This document shows, piece by piece, positions 13,201-25,329 of a DNA stretch of 64,000 nt. Position 1 is the stretch's first letter, and each line of letters begins with the position of its first letter. This DNA comes from Casuarina equisetifolia (lineage: Eukaryota; Streptophyta; Magnoliopsida; Fagales; Casuarinaceae). A program made the translations under genes and the position numbers. The stretch covers positions 26,867,745 to 26,931,744 of the forward strand of contig CM052357.1 of assembly GCA_028551475.1 (NCBI GenBank), written 5' to 3'. The notes beneath the pieces are model-generated. The model was given only the letters and a program-made list of their open reading frames with translations. It searched no databases and was not told the DNA's origin.

Positions 13201-16050
13201 ATGATAAAAACCATGCTCATAAACAACTTGTAGAGAAGCTGCTTTATAATAGTGATTTTTCTAAATTGTACTGAATTACACACAGAATCATTAATTCGAA
13301 GTATATCACAACTTAAAATATGAAATAGGGAAAAGTTCTTAGTACCAAGGTGTAATCAAGTTCCTCCAAAAGCTTTTCGCCGAATTCATCAACTATCAAC
13401 TCTGCGTTGCACCCTAGCTTCTGTAGACTGATGCCATTCAAAAACGAAGCAAGAGTACGAAACAGGAATAGATCCCGATAAATTATAGGTTCAATCTCTG
13501 GTCTTTGGACCTGTAATGACATGTTCATTCTGAACTACAATTAGTTTGACTAAATAATTTTAAATCACTAGAAAAACGAATTAACCCTACCAAAAAAAAA
13601 AATGTATCCCAAATAAAAATTCAACTGCAGCTATTGGAATATTAACTTGTTGACTGGCAAGTCAATTGACAGCCCCAATAAAAAAGAATTTCACCTGTAA
13701 GTATAATTGATAATTTAATTAAGTCCTAAAGTAATGGTCTTCAGTTCAATCTTGACTGCATTTTATACTTCTCATTTTATTAGATATTCCATGTATTGAA
13801 TTGTATATTAAAAGTTTCTTTGCACTCAGACATGATTAGAAGTATAAGAGTAATGATTACATGACAAATTAAGTTTTTTGAGAAAATTGATGATTTATCA
13901 AATTCCAGAAAATGATTTCATACCTTGATACTTACTATGTTATATTATGTAATCTGCACCATAGTTTAGCAACAACGTAAAGAATTTACACCATATACAG
14001 GAAACATGGCATATGGGAAGCTGGTGACTTCAACTGGTATGAGTCACTCTAGCTCCAGCAAACATATCATCCATTGGAGATCAAGTTCAATGCCTTCATA
14101 AAACTAAGTTAACAAAACCATGACTTTCCAAAATACAAAACAGGGGACTGATCTCATCCAACCTTAATAGCCACATCCTCTCCAGAAGCACGTAAAGTAG
14201 CTCGATAAACTTGGCCCAAACTTGCAGCTGCTATTGTCCGCGATGAAATTTTACTGAAAACAGCTTCAAGTGGTTGGCCCAATTCCTCTTCTATGATGTT
14301 GAAAGCAACCTAGACCATTGAAAAGCCAGATAGTAGTTAAAAGATATTTAATCCTGGCACAATGTAATAGGAAGAAAAGACAGCTCATTGCAAATAGAAC
14401 TGTCCACCTTTAGCCGAGTATAAAAAAGGCTTTTACCTGATTGGGAAAAGGAGGAACATCATCTTGAAGGATGCAAAGTTCATTCATGTAATCTTCTCTG
14501 ATGATATCGGGTCTATTTGCAAGAACCTGGAGACATGTGGGCAGCATTCAGTCAACAGGGAAACATGATACTGAAGCATGTGTACTAACTGAGCACAAAA
14601 TGGATTCAGAGTTTGATGCCATAATTCAAAAATTACTAATCAGGTGAATAATATAAAGCAGCTGTAATAAATTTGCTCAAGTGGGGGGTCAAATGGAAAA
14701 GGAAATTAAATGGAATATAAATTCCGAATCCAAATTCCACAAATGTTATTGCCTTAACAGATTTATTAAATCACCAGAGATCCAATGTAAAAGTCAGTTA
14801 AAATGGAATATCTTAATACTATGGACAAGGAAATTAAATACAATTTTGAAAGTCTGCTTATCAAGAATCAACAGTTAAATAATACCAAATAAAGTGCAGA
14901 TTCGTACGGGAAAAATTAAAAAATGTACCACCTTTATTTTGTACATTAACACACACTTACTGTTAAATAAACAGAAGAACTCAACCAACAAAAATTTGCT
15001 AGGTACCACATCAAATTTTTTTTGGGTGGGGGGAGAACAGACCTGTCCTGCTTTGATAAAAGAAGGCCCCAGATCACACAGCAGACTTCTAAGCTGTCGA
15101 GCGCGATAAGGAACAACTTCCTCATCTCTTCCAACCAAGCAATCATACGTCAAAGTAGACCAGTACAACCCCAAATTCCACACTATTTCCACACCTCGCA
15201 GAATTAGGGAAAAAATAGCTCCTCTTGATTCCAATACCGTATTTCGCACCTGTTACCAACAACAATAGAATAAACTCTGCCACCACATAAAGTCAAACAC
15301 ATAAAAGATTGAAGAACCCTTTTCTCTAAGTATCTTCGTACTCAAATTCAACTGTACCATCCACTTAGTTTTCACTAATTATCAACATTTATAGTGATAG
15401 AACCCCAGAAGTCGTCATATTTTTCTTGCGAGGCCTTATTCCACACGCAATTAAATACCAGATCAAAGCCAAAAAGGAAAGGTTCTTTCTTCCACATCCT
15501 AACTCCAGCTCTTAATCCCCCCATAAATACGAGCAACTACTGATCAACACCCACTCCGAGTTCACCGCAATTACGAAAACAAAAATTCCGCAAAATTATA
15601 TTGAAGTGCCGTCATACTATTCCTCTACCGAATCATCCCCTATAATAACATTTTTTTTTTCACTACAATACATAAACAATACGGCAGAACTTCATGTTGC
15701 TCAAAGAACTTGTTTTTACAAAAAGAAAAACATCGTACAGTCTCAGGAGAGTACTTGCGAAATGGCACGCAAACCCCGCGCTCGATGTCGAGCTGCTCCA
15801 ACGCACTACTGGACTTGCCCGATTGCAGCGCCCGTTCCTCAATGGCTGCCAAGCTCCTCCTCACTATCGTGCCATTGACCGGACCATCGGCTCCCGACAT
15901 CTCCGCGAAATTGGAGACTCGTATCGGCAGTGATTTCTTCTTGCTCCTCCTTTTCAGCACCGCGGCACGGAAATGGATTTGTGAAGGCACATGCTTGTAA
16001 GAAGTAGAGAAAGGAACTGCGATGGCATAATTTGTATAGGCAGAATCCAT
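10249..16050 (-). CDS. ABC1K-family (ABC1/ADCK/UbiB) atypical protein kinase, probably plastidial
   Basis: Complete 14-exon gene, 677 aa. Exons: 16050-15739, 15249-15043, 14526-14437, 14309-14163, 13510-13346, 13091-12951, 12848-12669, 12337-12142, 11852-11725, 11262-11191, 10921-10809, 10716-10569, 10484-10415, 10313-10249. Phases close throughout. Family hallmarks are in order: KAGQ at 170-173 (KxGQ motif), Ala-rich loop AAASLGQVYRA from about 230, VAIK with Lys252, EELDYTL near 301-307 (ExD motif), HGDPHPGN from 385 (catalytic Asp387) and DFG at 405-407. The basic, Ser-rich first 50 residues look like a chloroplast transit peptide. Plant plastid ABC1Ks sit in plastoglobules and affect prenyl-lipid metabolism; the target here is unknown. 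The start is the first in-frame ATG upstream of the conserved region. The exon 11/12 junction (donor GTCTGT) is chosen by phase; a nearby GTAAAG donor would shift frame. The gene is divergent to RPA2. Confidence 0.95.
12119..12140. repeat. (GA)n/(CT)n microsatellite abutting the ABC1K exon 8 donor
   Basis: About ten GA dinucleotides on the plus strand. In transcript sense the intron after exon 8 begins GTTCTC and runs straight into the CT repeat, so the 5' splice site sits at the edge of a length-variable tract. Confidence 0.85.
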
Positions 16051-16798
16051 GGGTAACAAGCAGGAAGTGAAGCCCTAGAGGGGCATGGAGGGAGGGAAGG
16101 AAGGCGGTGGTGCAAGAGACCGGTTTACAGAGAGCAACAGCTTCGAAAATTGGTTTGTTAACTGACGGAATATACCGTTTTATGTCGCGACGAAGATTGG
16201 CAACCACATAAACGTTCGTTGGGAATATTATAATTATTTTTTTCGGATAAATTTCAGATGAAAATGCAATGGCCACCGAGTCTGGTTCTGCATAATCGGA
16301 CCTGAAAGTCAGCCGGGTCGAGTCGCTGTTGATTCGAAACCGAGAAAAAAATATAAAAAATAGTTTTATCCTTTTGTTGTGATCAAATTATCTGGTAACT
16401 AAGTGATATGGTTCTAATACTAAATTAAAAGACTTAAAGTTCAGTCCAAAAATTAGTTCAAAAATTATTATTTTTTAATTTATATTTAATCTTATAAATT
16501 TTAATTTTTAATATGATATTTTCATCTTCTACACATTTTTTATTAAACATAAAAATTAGATGAACAAAGTATAATTTATTTTTTTAAGTATTGATTATGA
16601 TTTAATTGTTGTATTTTTTATTTATCTTTTGCCTAATTCTTCATTTTTTACGAAATTCTATAGTAAATCAATAATTTCCAATAAGCAATTTTTTTGGTAA
16701 CAAATATAGACCGTGTGATCCATTTTAGAAGACTGAAAAAGAAAAAAAGGAAAGCAAAGAACAAGCGTCTCTTCATTACAACACGCTTGCTACTAACG

Positions 16799-16829
16799 GG
16801 CGGGAAAGTTAAAGCGTTATGGCGGGAAG
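16799..16829 (-). promoter_or_regulatory. paired E2F-type sites in the RPA2 promoter
   Basis: The minus strand reads TTTCCCGCC at 16807-16799 and CTTCCCGCC at 16829-16821. The first is a perfect plant E2F consensus and the second differs by one base at the edge. They lie 5-35 bp upstream of a TATA box and about 100 bp before the RPA2 ATG. This fits S-phase control of a replication gene, which is known for several plant replication factors and is inferred here. Confidence 0.7.
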
Positions 16830-16832
16830 GCC

Positions 16833-16840
16833 TTATAAAA
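16833..16840 (+). promoter_or_regulatory. RPA2 TATA box
   Basis: TTATAAAA, 84 bp upstream of the RPA2 ATG and immediately downstream of the paired E2F-like sites. The spacing suits transcription starting at about 16865-16875. Confidence 0.6.
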
Positions 16841-16910
16841 CTCGCACGTATTCGTATCGTTAACATTCACTGATTTGCATCTTTTCAGTTTCTACCTCTC
16901 TTTACCTCTC

Positions 16911-16918
16911 TAGGGTTT
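16911..16918 (+). promoter_or_regulatory. telo-box in the RPA2 leader
   Basis: TAGGGTTT, the reverse of the plant telo-box AAACCCTA, 6 bp before the RPA2 ATG. Such boxes are common near the start of plant ribosomal-protein and cell-cycle genes. Function here is inferred. Confidence 0.45.
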
Positions 16919-16923
16919 GAAAG

Positions 16924-17035
16924 ATGTTCTCGAGCAGCCAGTTTGATCCCAACTCTGGTTTCCCCGGCGGTGGATTTTCGCTTTCTCAGCAATCTCAGCC
17001 TTCCGATTCCGATCCCTCTTTAGCAAAAGTAAGTG

Positions 17036-17067
<32 letters not shown>

Positions 17068-20000
17068 GTTCTTCCGTTTGGCCGCCTTGGAAATGTTGGA
17101 AAATGATTGAATGAATCGTTGATAAAAAAAAAAAAAAAGGAGACGACCTCTGTTTGTCTTTAAACGTCTATCAACGAAACGAAACGAAATGGGCTGAGAA
17201 AGGCAAAGAAAATCTACTTAAACGAGCCGGATACCAGTCATTTCTAATTTGAGATAAGTTTGGGATTTTTTGGTTTTCTTTGTGGTTTATACTGCTGATT
17301 TAGAGTATGACTGCTGGGATTATGGGGTGAAAGGAAATGGGCTCTCATCTTTTAACGTTTCATTTCTTTTTAATCCATGGAAATATCTGATTTTCAGGAA
17401 ACTAAAGCTTCATAACACATTAGTCTACGAAATTTCCTTACCTGGCAGCTACAGGCCGGTTTATGTTTTGCCCCTTCTCACTGTGTTTTTCTTGCATTGT
17501 GGTTGCAGAGTCGTGAAACTCAGGGTTTGGTTCCCGTGACAGTGAAACAAATAAGCGAAGCTTCTCAGTCTGGTGATGAAAAATCGAATTTTGTGGTCAG
17601 CGGTGTGGATGTGACCAATGTACCGTTCACCACTTCCTTTCCATGCCTTTCTTTCAACCAAGACATTTCACTGCTCTATTTTGCCCAGGAAAAAAATGTG
17701 TGAAGTGAAAAGTAAAGAAAAGAAACCTAAAGTGTTGATTACTGATGTTGATTTTTCATCTTTTATGGGAGCATTGAATCATATTGTCACTCAGGAGTGG
17801 ATATAATCATATTTTTTTTTTATTCTTATTCATGTTTCTCCGGGCAATACTATACAGCACTTGATAAAGTTTGCAAGACAATTTAGTTTTTAGTCTGTTT
17901 CCATCTTTCTTGATGTTAACTTCCTTCGGCTTTGCAAATGAAATATAGATCCAGATCATGCCAAATTCTTCTGTTTTCTTTCCCGCGTATGATTTTCTAG
18001 CAAACTGGAGTCTTTAATATGCATGCATTCATTCATTTCTGTGAAGATTCTTAATATCCTGTTGGTTTAGGTTACGCTCGTCGGAATGATTTTTGATAAA
18101 GCTGGAAGGAATACAGATGTTGGTTTCAACCTAGATGATGGAACAGGGCGAATCGGATGTAAAAGATGGTAATGTTTACATTTGGGTGTGAAGGCATGAA
18201 ATAGAACTCTGTTCTATCGTCATAATTCTTAAAGTTTTCTTGTTGGCATTTTAGATTTTACATCAATGCAGTTTTGACTGCAGGAGGGTCACCTCGAAGC
18301 ATAAACCAGTAGATGCTTTTATTACGTTGATCTTTTCTTTCTGAAGTTGATACTATTCTTTGTTCCAAATATACTTTTCATTGTTAAAGCAAGTCTTAAT
18401 CGTTTCCTTTTTCTAACTTTTAATAGGATGAATGAGAATTTTGACACCATAGAAATGGAGGAAATACAGTAAGTCATAGTCCTGTTGTGGTTGTTGTGAC
18501 AGTACCATAGTGCGAAGTTTTGATGATTTCATATGATTTGTCATTTGACAGAGATGGAATGTATGTTCGTGTTAATGGACACTTGAAGAGCTTTAGAGGT
18601 GTCAAGCAATTAGTTGCCTTTTCTGTAAGGTATGTTGTAAAAAAATTTCCTATCTGATCAATTAGGTCATGTGTGAGGGTAATTTTTCTGCTTATTCTCA
18701 AATTTTTGCCGTATATCTTTTTTTTGTCCTGTCCGGCAAGGTGCTTCATAATTTCATCCCTTGGATCTAGTGACGAGTTGGACCAGTTTGAGTTAGCTGA
18801 TCCATTCAATCAGAAGCTATACCCGAATTATCTACAGTTGTATGTTTATATGTAATTACCCAAAAACAAAGTGTTTACAAAGAGGAGAAAAACAAAACTG
18901 TGTTTTGTCTATTATAAAACATGTATGGGAACTGTTGCTAACAGACTTGACGATCGAGATATTCATTCTTGCCTTTCGGCCGTCATGTTTGGTCACTATA
19001 GATAGAGGCTTCAGTGGTAAAGCAAGCATAAAGGCTAAATAGTTGTGAAATTGAGATGTTGCTTCTGCTACACAGAGAACTGCAATTTGGATTACCCTAC
19101 CCCATGATTTATTTTCAAGCTGGGAAATGTCGACATGAGAATGTGTCAAGGAATAACTAAAACATAAACATAGGGAGACAACCATACATGGATTTGTTTA
19201 TGAAGCTTTCTGAAGTGTGTAGACAATTATACAAAAACCAGGTGACCAGAACAGTGATGAAATTAGTTTCTTATCTTTCATTGGGTGGGTGCATGTATTC
19301 AATTATGTTCAATTTGTTCAAGTAGAAAGTCAGTTACTCCTATCCGTTTCCGGGGATCAATCTAAAGGATTTGTGTCACATTGTTGAGGAAAGAGTAAGG
19401 ATATTTTTGTGAACTAAGTTGGCATTAGAGTTAGGTTTTTGCTTTTGAGGTGCCTGGGATTATATTTAATGCAATCTATTTACTCTTTTCCCTATTCGAT
19501 TACTCAGCAAAAAGTGGAAAATGTTCTTAGGCCATTGTATTTAAGAGAATAACATGGACAAATGTCTACATGTGAATTTTCATTAGAGATGTATAGGATA
19601 TATCAAAGCAAATATATTGGATGAATATGTAATATACATTTTCTTTTTGTTACTTTTTTTTTTGGTCTATGATGAGATCAACTTAAGAAAGACGTATCTC
19701 TTGCTGATCATGTGAGGTCAACTGGTGGGTCATATACTGTTCATATTGTCGGGAAGTCGGACAATATCTCGGAGTGGATTGAATTTAATGATTAATTATA
19801 ACTTGGCAGTATATCTTAGAAGTTGGACAATATTCGAGGATGGTGTCAGATGAATGCCTAGGCCAATCAATTTTATATTTCTTGCAGCATGGTGGATTTG
19901 GGATCATATAATGAGTATCAAGTATGTAGGCTTGATTTGTTAAAGGCGAACACTCTAAAAGGACATGATATGTGCTATAGGAACTCAAAATAAATTATGT

Positions 20001-23000
20001 ATGTTAGGTAGCGGTAAGCATCAATGATCCCAAAAATGACCTTAGTGTTGATAGTTGGAATCCTGTAATGGAACTAAATCAACAGAATGTGGAGTGAATC
20101 AAGCCAAGCTTACATAATGGGAAGTTCAGTAAATCCATTCTTTTGCATATACAGTGCCTGGTTAATCCAATGCCCAAGTCCTCATCCACAGCCCATGATA
20201 TGAATTATGAGAGAATCACATTAATATATAGCTCTTGTAAATGGATATGACACCCTAATTTGTGCATTAGAAGGTCAATGATTCTTTTAGCTGTATCAAA
20301 TATTATTCTTTTTGCTTTTTTCTTTAAGTCTCTGTTTAACTAATTATTTTGATGTGTTCAATATATATTGGAGCCATATGCTTATGATGTTCTTTGCTTG
20401 AATTATTGGTGAGATTCTATTTCGTGACTATATGGATATGGGGTTTTGATAGGCATTTTTTCTTTTTAATGTTACTCCTTTTATAAATCCATTTTTTGAG
20501 ATAAACTGAGAGGGAAACTATTTCAAAGACTTGCAGTCGCTAAGCATAATAAGTAGTTACTTTTAAGAGAAGTTCAGTAGTCTTCAGCCTCAAATATATT
20601 TCTTTACTAGATGATTTTTTAAAAGACTGATTTCCTTATAAACTTTCTAGAATTTCAATTGCAATTCTTAGCATGATGTCTTGCTAACTTTTGATGGTAA
20701 AGGGATGGAAAGCTACATTTGGAGCTTTCTACCATAAATTTTCTTACCATGAATCTCTTTTCTCATATGGACAAAACATGGTTTTTGTTATTTGACTCAC
20801 ATATGATTAACAAATTGATGATTTGGGTTGAGACGCACCAAGTTTGAATAATTGATCAGCTTCAATTTAATGTACTTGTGCGATTTTCTGTGGAATAAGG
20901 TAGATTAACCATCAAACTTTGTTGTCTTTCAGGCCTGTGACGAGCTTTGATGAGGTCACCTTCCATTTTATCGATTGCATACATAACCACTTGCAATCCA
21001 AATGTCAGGTACTGGTAATTGTGCTGTAATGGATGCCACAAGTTGTTGTCCCGATGTTCTTGCTCATACATTAGTATTTATTGGTAATTCAATTGTTTCA
21101 CTATCCCCAAAAAGTGCTAAAAATAGTTACTTTACTCTCCTTGTTTTGATAGAGTGGCGTTTTTGGTTCTTAACCCGATAGACTTGAACAAAAGTAGTAT
21201 CTTTCTTGGCAAAAAAGAGGAGCAACAAAAAATAAAAGAAAGTGTGGGGAGGATATCAAAACCATGCTCAATCGGAGGAAGGAGGGGAACAAGAATAGGG
21301 TCGAAGAGGTGTTTGGTGAAAGTGGAGGCAGCCCATTTGGCAAAGTTCTGCTACAAGATTAGAAAGTCAAATGATAGCTGCTGACTTCGGACAGCATAGA
21401 TGACAATGAGAGAATTCCCCTCAACAATATTCTTATTTGGTCGAAGAGTTGAAGCTTAGTGTTTCCTTCAACGTTTAAGTTGCAGGGGGGCATATGGCCA
21501 TCTAGCATTGGTGGGATTTCCAATTATGCATGTAGAATTTTGGTATTATGAAGATTCATTTTGAACAGGAAAATCAAAATTGAACTTCATAAAACCAAAG
21601 CTACCCGGATATCCGGGTTCAAGAAGCTTTTAGACATGGAGTAACGGTAAGAATGGTTTTACTCTAATTTGGGGATAAGTTCGTCGTGAAATTCTGAGTA
21701 ATTCAATACCATTAAGATTCTTGTTACAGGACCTAGGGAAAGTGATAGTGTTGGAATAGGTACTTGTGAATTTCAATTTTAGAATTTTAAAGGGGTCAAG
21801 TGATCGTATCGTGACCAGAGAACGAAATGAAACTCGGTAACTTGGTTTTAACGTTATAAATTTTATGTGATATTTTTCAGATGATTAGCTTCAATTTGTC
21901 TTGGAGTTTGGCTATCTTGAAAACTCTCCTATCTTGAGGAAGCTATGGAAACTGTCAATTGTATTAATCTTACTAGTGGACAAATTTAGTTGCGAAAGTA
22001 TTTTTTTCCCTCCTTCGCAAATTTGATTGGATCGTCTTTAGACTTATTCTATAAAGTGAATATCAAGGGTGCTTTGGGTTGATTCTCTATCAAAAGTTGC
22101 CTGATTCTTTTTTTTTTTCTGTGCTACTATTTTGGATTAGAATTTTATTCCGTCTAATGTCCAATGGATGATCTCTTGGGTTGTCTTCTTTCCTGGCTAA
22201 AGGTCTGAAAATTTGTAATTCTGCTACGATCTTCTCAAACTTTTAACATATTTTCCATCGTTTCTCATGTATTAGTTGTTTATTTTGTCCAAAAGATCCT
22301 TAGTTTTTAGAATGCCCTTTCAAACCCCTGAAGCACTTTTAGTTGTTTTTCTCAAAGGTGTTCTTGAGCTATTTATACTTTTTAACAGTTACACAAATGG
22401 GGTTAAAGGTTTTTCGGATGTTACATGCCATTGTGTGTTCTGATGATTGGAAGGCTGCATGTTTGCGTAGTATATAGAATCCAGGCATTTGGAGTATAAT
22501 TTTCGCTCGTCTTTGTTGAATCCTCCCCAGATATTCTCATCATAGCATCTAAGGAGATGTATAGATAGGATCTCAGGTTTCTGGGCTACGTTTTCTTGTT
22601 TTGTGGAACTTCTCTTTGATTGCGCTTAATCGCAATTTGAATACTTGTAGGAAATGATTTTTCTGAAGTACCACCAATTTTAGTGGTTGCTTATTGTAAT
22701 AATATAAGTGTCCATCCGTTATTTTGAAGATAGCTGTATGATGTATATGACCGTGTTTCGGTATTCATGGTGTATTTTGTGTTCTGGCTGAAGTTGGAAG
22801 GAGTTACCCCAATGTCGGTGGATGCATCTCTAAGCACTCCTGTGAAGAGTGAATCAAGTGGATATCAGACGGCTGCATCTGGTCAAGTATGATATGAGTT
22901 GGAAATCTCGTTTTCTTTAATATTTCAGGGTCAATTTTAATTCTTGATTTTGTAGTTATCTGGGCAATCCAGCAGTGATGGGATCAGGAGCTGTGATCAA

Positions 23001-23559
23001 TTAGTCCTGGACTATCTACAACAGCCTTCAAGCGTGTAAGTCATCAAAATTAGTAGCTTTTTATTCCATTTTATTTCTCTGCGCCTAGTGTCGCCCACTA
23101 TGATGCAAGATGGCCTAGTCCGGTATGTCCTATATTGCCCCTACCCACATTGTCTTCCTGCTGCCGCAATAGTTTAATCTCTTGTTTTACTACAGTCGAG
23201 TTTGTACTCAGACAAACTTTATGTCTAGCTGTAATGTTTGGTTCTCGAGTATTCTTGATTCTACCTAATTGCCGATTGTGCCGAACTTTCTGGATCTGTT
23301 CTTGACTGTAGTGGACAGGAAAAGGGGATTCACAGGGATGAACTTTCACGGCAGCTGAAAGTTCCCGTGGAGAAGATAATGTAATCTCTCCCTCGTACAT
23401 CCTGCACGCCACTTGTCTTTTTTATTTTTTATTTTATTTTTATTTTCCTTACGTTTTCTTTCTGTTCTTTTTTATGCCAGGGACTCGATAAAGTCCCTTG
23501 AGGACGACGGTTTGATATACTCCACTATTGATGACTTTCACTACAAGTCAACTTGTTAA
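16924..23559 (+). CDS. RPA2: replication protein A 32-kDa subunit (RPA2)
   Basis: Complete 10-exon gene, 276 aa: 16924-17028, 17509-17619, 18071-18168, 18427-18468, 18552-18629, 20933-21008, 22794-22886, 22956-23035, 23312-23380, 23481-23559. Phases close and all junctions are GT-AG. The order is typical of RPA2: a Gly/Ser/Gln-rich N-terminus (phosphorylation region, residues 1-35), an OB-fold from about 65 to 170 (TLVGMIFDKAGRNTDVGFNL, DDGTGRIGCKRW, RPVTSFDEVTFHFIDCI), a Ser/Thr-rich linker (MSVDASLSTPVKSESSG), then a C-terminal winged helix from about 210 (LVLDYLQQPSS, IHRDELSRQLKVP, LEDDGLIYSTIDDFHYKST). RPA binds single-stranded DNA in replication and repair. The exon 7 acceptor is the least certain: the 21009-22793 intron is long and the residues before MSVDASL are weakly conserved. 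Introns 5 (2.3 kb) and 6 (1.8 kb) hold no recognised gene. Confidence 0.95.
17036..17063. repeat. (CT)n microsatellite in RPA2 intron 1
   Basis: About 14 CT units starting 8 bp after the exon 1 donor GTAAGT. A pyrimidine tract this close to the donor is probably length-variable between individuals. Confidence 0.9.
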
Positions 23560-23940
23560 GGGTGGCATAAATCACGAACGCCGTTTCCGTTTTAGTTTTC
23601 TCATCTTCACTGATCTATAGTTGTACATGTCTAATTAGATGCTTTACTTGTGTCCTCAGTACCCACGTGTGGAAACTTATTATGCTAGTTTCTTAAATTG
23701 AAGTGAACTTCCCATTGTTGAATTTTGGGTATCCTTCCCGATGATCATCGCATGCTTGGTTTTGATACATTGCAAATCTTGTCTCTTGCTGTAGTGATAA
23801 CTTTATTGTCTTGTCTGGAAAATGATTTTTTCCACTTCCGAGCAGTCGCTAGAGCCTTTTTTTTAATAAAAAAATTGTTTTCTTCATTCGATGCCCATTT
23901 TTAATTTATCAACTGGGAATTTGGTTTTCGAAACACAGAT
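23560..23940 (+). other. RPA2 3' flank, source of a block repeated in the MYB cluster
   Basis: The 380 bp after the RPA2 stop aligns by eye with 42,870-43,280 and with its tandem copy at 51,758-52,168. The first about 50 bp also match 28,206-28,258. Shared landmarks are GGGTGGCAT, CGAACGC, TTTTCTCATCTTCAC and GGTTTTCGAAACAC. The match ends where an antisense Copia remnant begins. Confidence 0.75.
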
Positions 23941-23944
23941 TGAC

Positions 23945-25040
23945 ACAAAGGCTTCACGGCACAGTGGAGGGCCTTGGTAAAGAGGTTGGCCAACTGCCGT
24001 GAGGCCGGAATGTGGGCGGTGACTATTGTTCCTTGTGCAACTTTATTTCTAACAAAGTAGTAGTCTCCACCTCAAGTCGTTTCAGCAGTGTGAAAAATGG
24101 GCTTTGGTTGTCAAGTACAAGAATGACTGATTGTTGCAAAATGAATTTATTGGAGAAATGATTTTCCTTGAGATGACAGACTTGATGTAGGATTTAGATG
24201 GCCACTATAGTCCTAGCAAGAAGTGCTTGGTGTTCAGCCTCTGTAGCTGATATGGACATTGTTGGTTGTCTCTTAGCACTCTAGGTGACACATGCTGTCG
24301 AAAAAACAATACGCAATGATGGATCTTCGAGTTGCGTAGCAACTCGCCCAATCTACACTTGTGAGCCCACATGGGTTCATGGAATTACATCGATGAATTC
24401 GCAGACCAAGGAGCAAGGTTTCATACAAGTATGCTCCTGTCAGGCTGCGGAAGAGTGTCAACTGAGTGAAGGGCTGATGCCGTTGGGAATTGTTTGAAAC
24501 TTGATAGCTGTTGGAGTGGATAATGGCCTACAAAATGACATTTCTACTCGCTGGAGTATGTCCAGCACATACTACCATTAAGTAAAAAAGTCCAACATTG
24601 CAGTATAAGACCTGGATCCCTAGAAAATAGTGAAGTCTGCTTAGATCCTTGAGAGAAAAGGCTAGTTTGAGGTGCTTGGTAAAGGTGTGGATGTGCTGCG
24701 GTGACTTTCCAGTGATTGTAAGGTCGTCAATGTAGAGCAAAAGCTAGATAGTGACGTTGTTATTATGGTAGGTGAAAAGAGATAGATCATAAGTGGAGCA
24801 TGTGAAATTGTAGTTCATTAGGAAGGTGGAGAGACGATCGAATCAGGCTCGTGGCAACTGGTTGAGCTCATAGAGAGCTCTTATAGGGCACAAATGTGGT
24901 TTAGCTGACTTTTGTTTATCAAGCCTTGAGGTTACTTCATATAGAATAGTTCTTGGGGATACCCGTGCAAGAAGACGTTATCGACGTCATACTTCATATA
25001 GACTAGTTTTGAGGACTACCCGTATAGTAGATAAGGAATT
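23945..25040 (-). mobile_element. Copia retrotransposon remnant (RT-RNase H part, antisense)
   Basis: Minus-strand translation over 25.0-24.5 kb shows a Copia reverse transcriptase with many stops: ALYELNQLPRA followed by FDRLSTFLMNYNF, LLLYIDDLTITGKSPQHI (the YxDD catalytic box as YIDD), and FSLKDLSRLHYFLGIQVL. Further left come decayed RNase H pieces (VDWASCYATRRSIIAYCFF). Gag, protease and integrase were not seen, so this is a 3' fragment. It abuts the RPA2 3' flank and separates it from the MYB cluster. Confidence 0.88.
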
Positions 25041-25329
25041 GCAGAATTGGGACCTGGTCAAGTTTTAGGTTTTTGTATGTGTGTATCTAAAACTTCAATC
25101 ATATCAATAATGTCTAAGTGTTTGTTCAGAAAAAATTGAAACTCTCTTTGATTTTATGGAGTATTCAAAGTTCTCCACCATTAGTGAGGTTGCTTATTAA
25201 AGAGTTATACCTACACCTAGTTTTTCACACCTCTCTTGAAACATTATAGGCTCAAACGCCTAGATTCAACAAGAATTGCCATAATTCATATGGAAGAACA
25301 CATTGAGTCCCAAGCCACAAGCTATCCTA

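Larger units (their letters stand above)
16051..16923. promoter_or_regulatory. divergent promoter region between ABC1K and RPA2
   Basis: This 870-bp region separates the ABC1K ATG (16050, minus) from the RPA2 ATG (16924, plus). The middle (16,330-16,680) is AT-rich. The RPA2-proximal 130 bp is GC-richer and holds the E2F-like sites, TATA box and telo-box listed separately. No coding sequence is evident. Confidence 0.7.

Noticed and set aside
15606..16000. several plus-strand frames of 80-96 codons
   Set aside because: They are antisense shadows of ABC1K exon 1, whose protein continues in phase through 14 exons.
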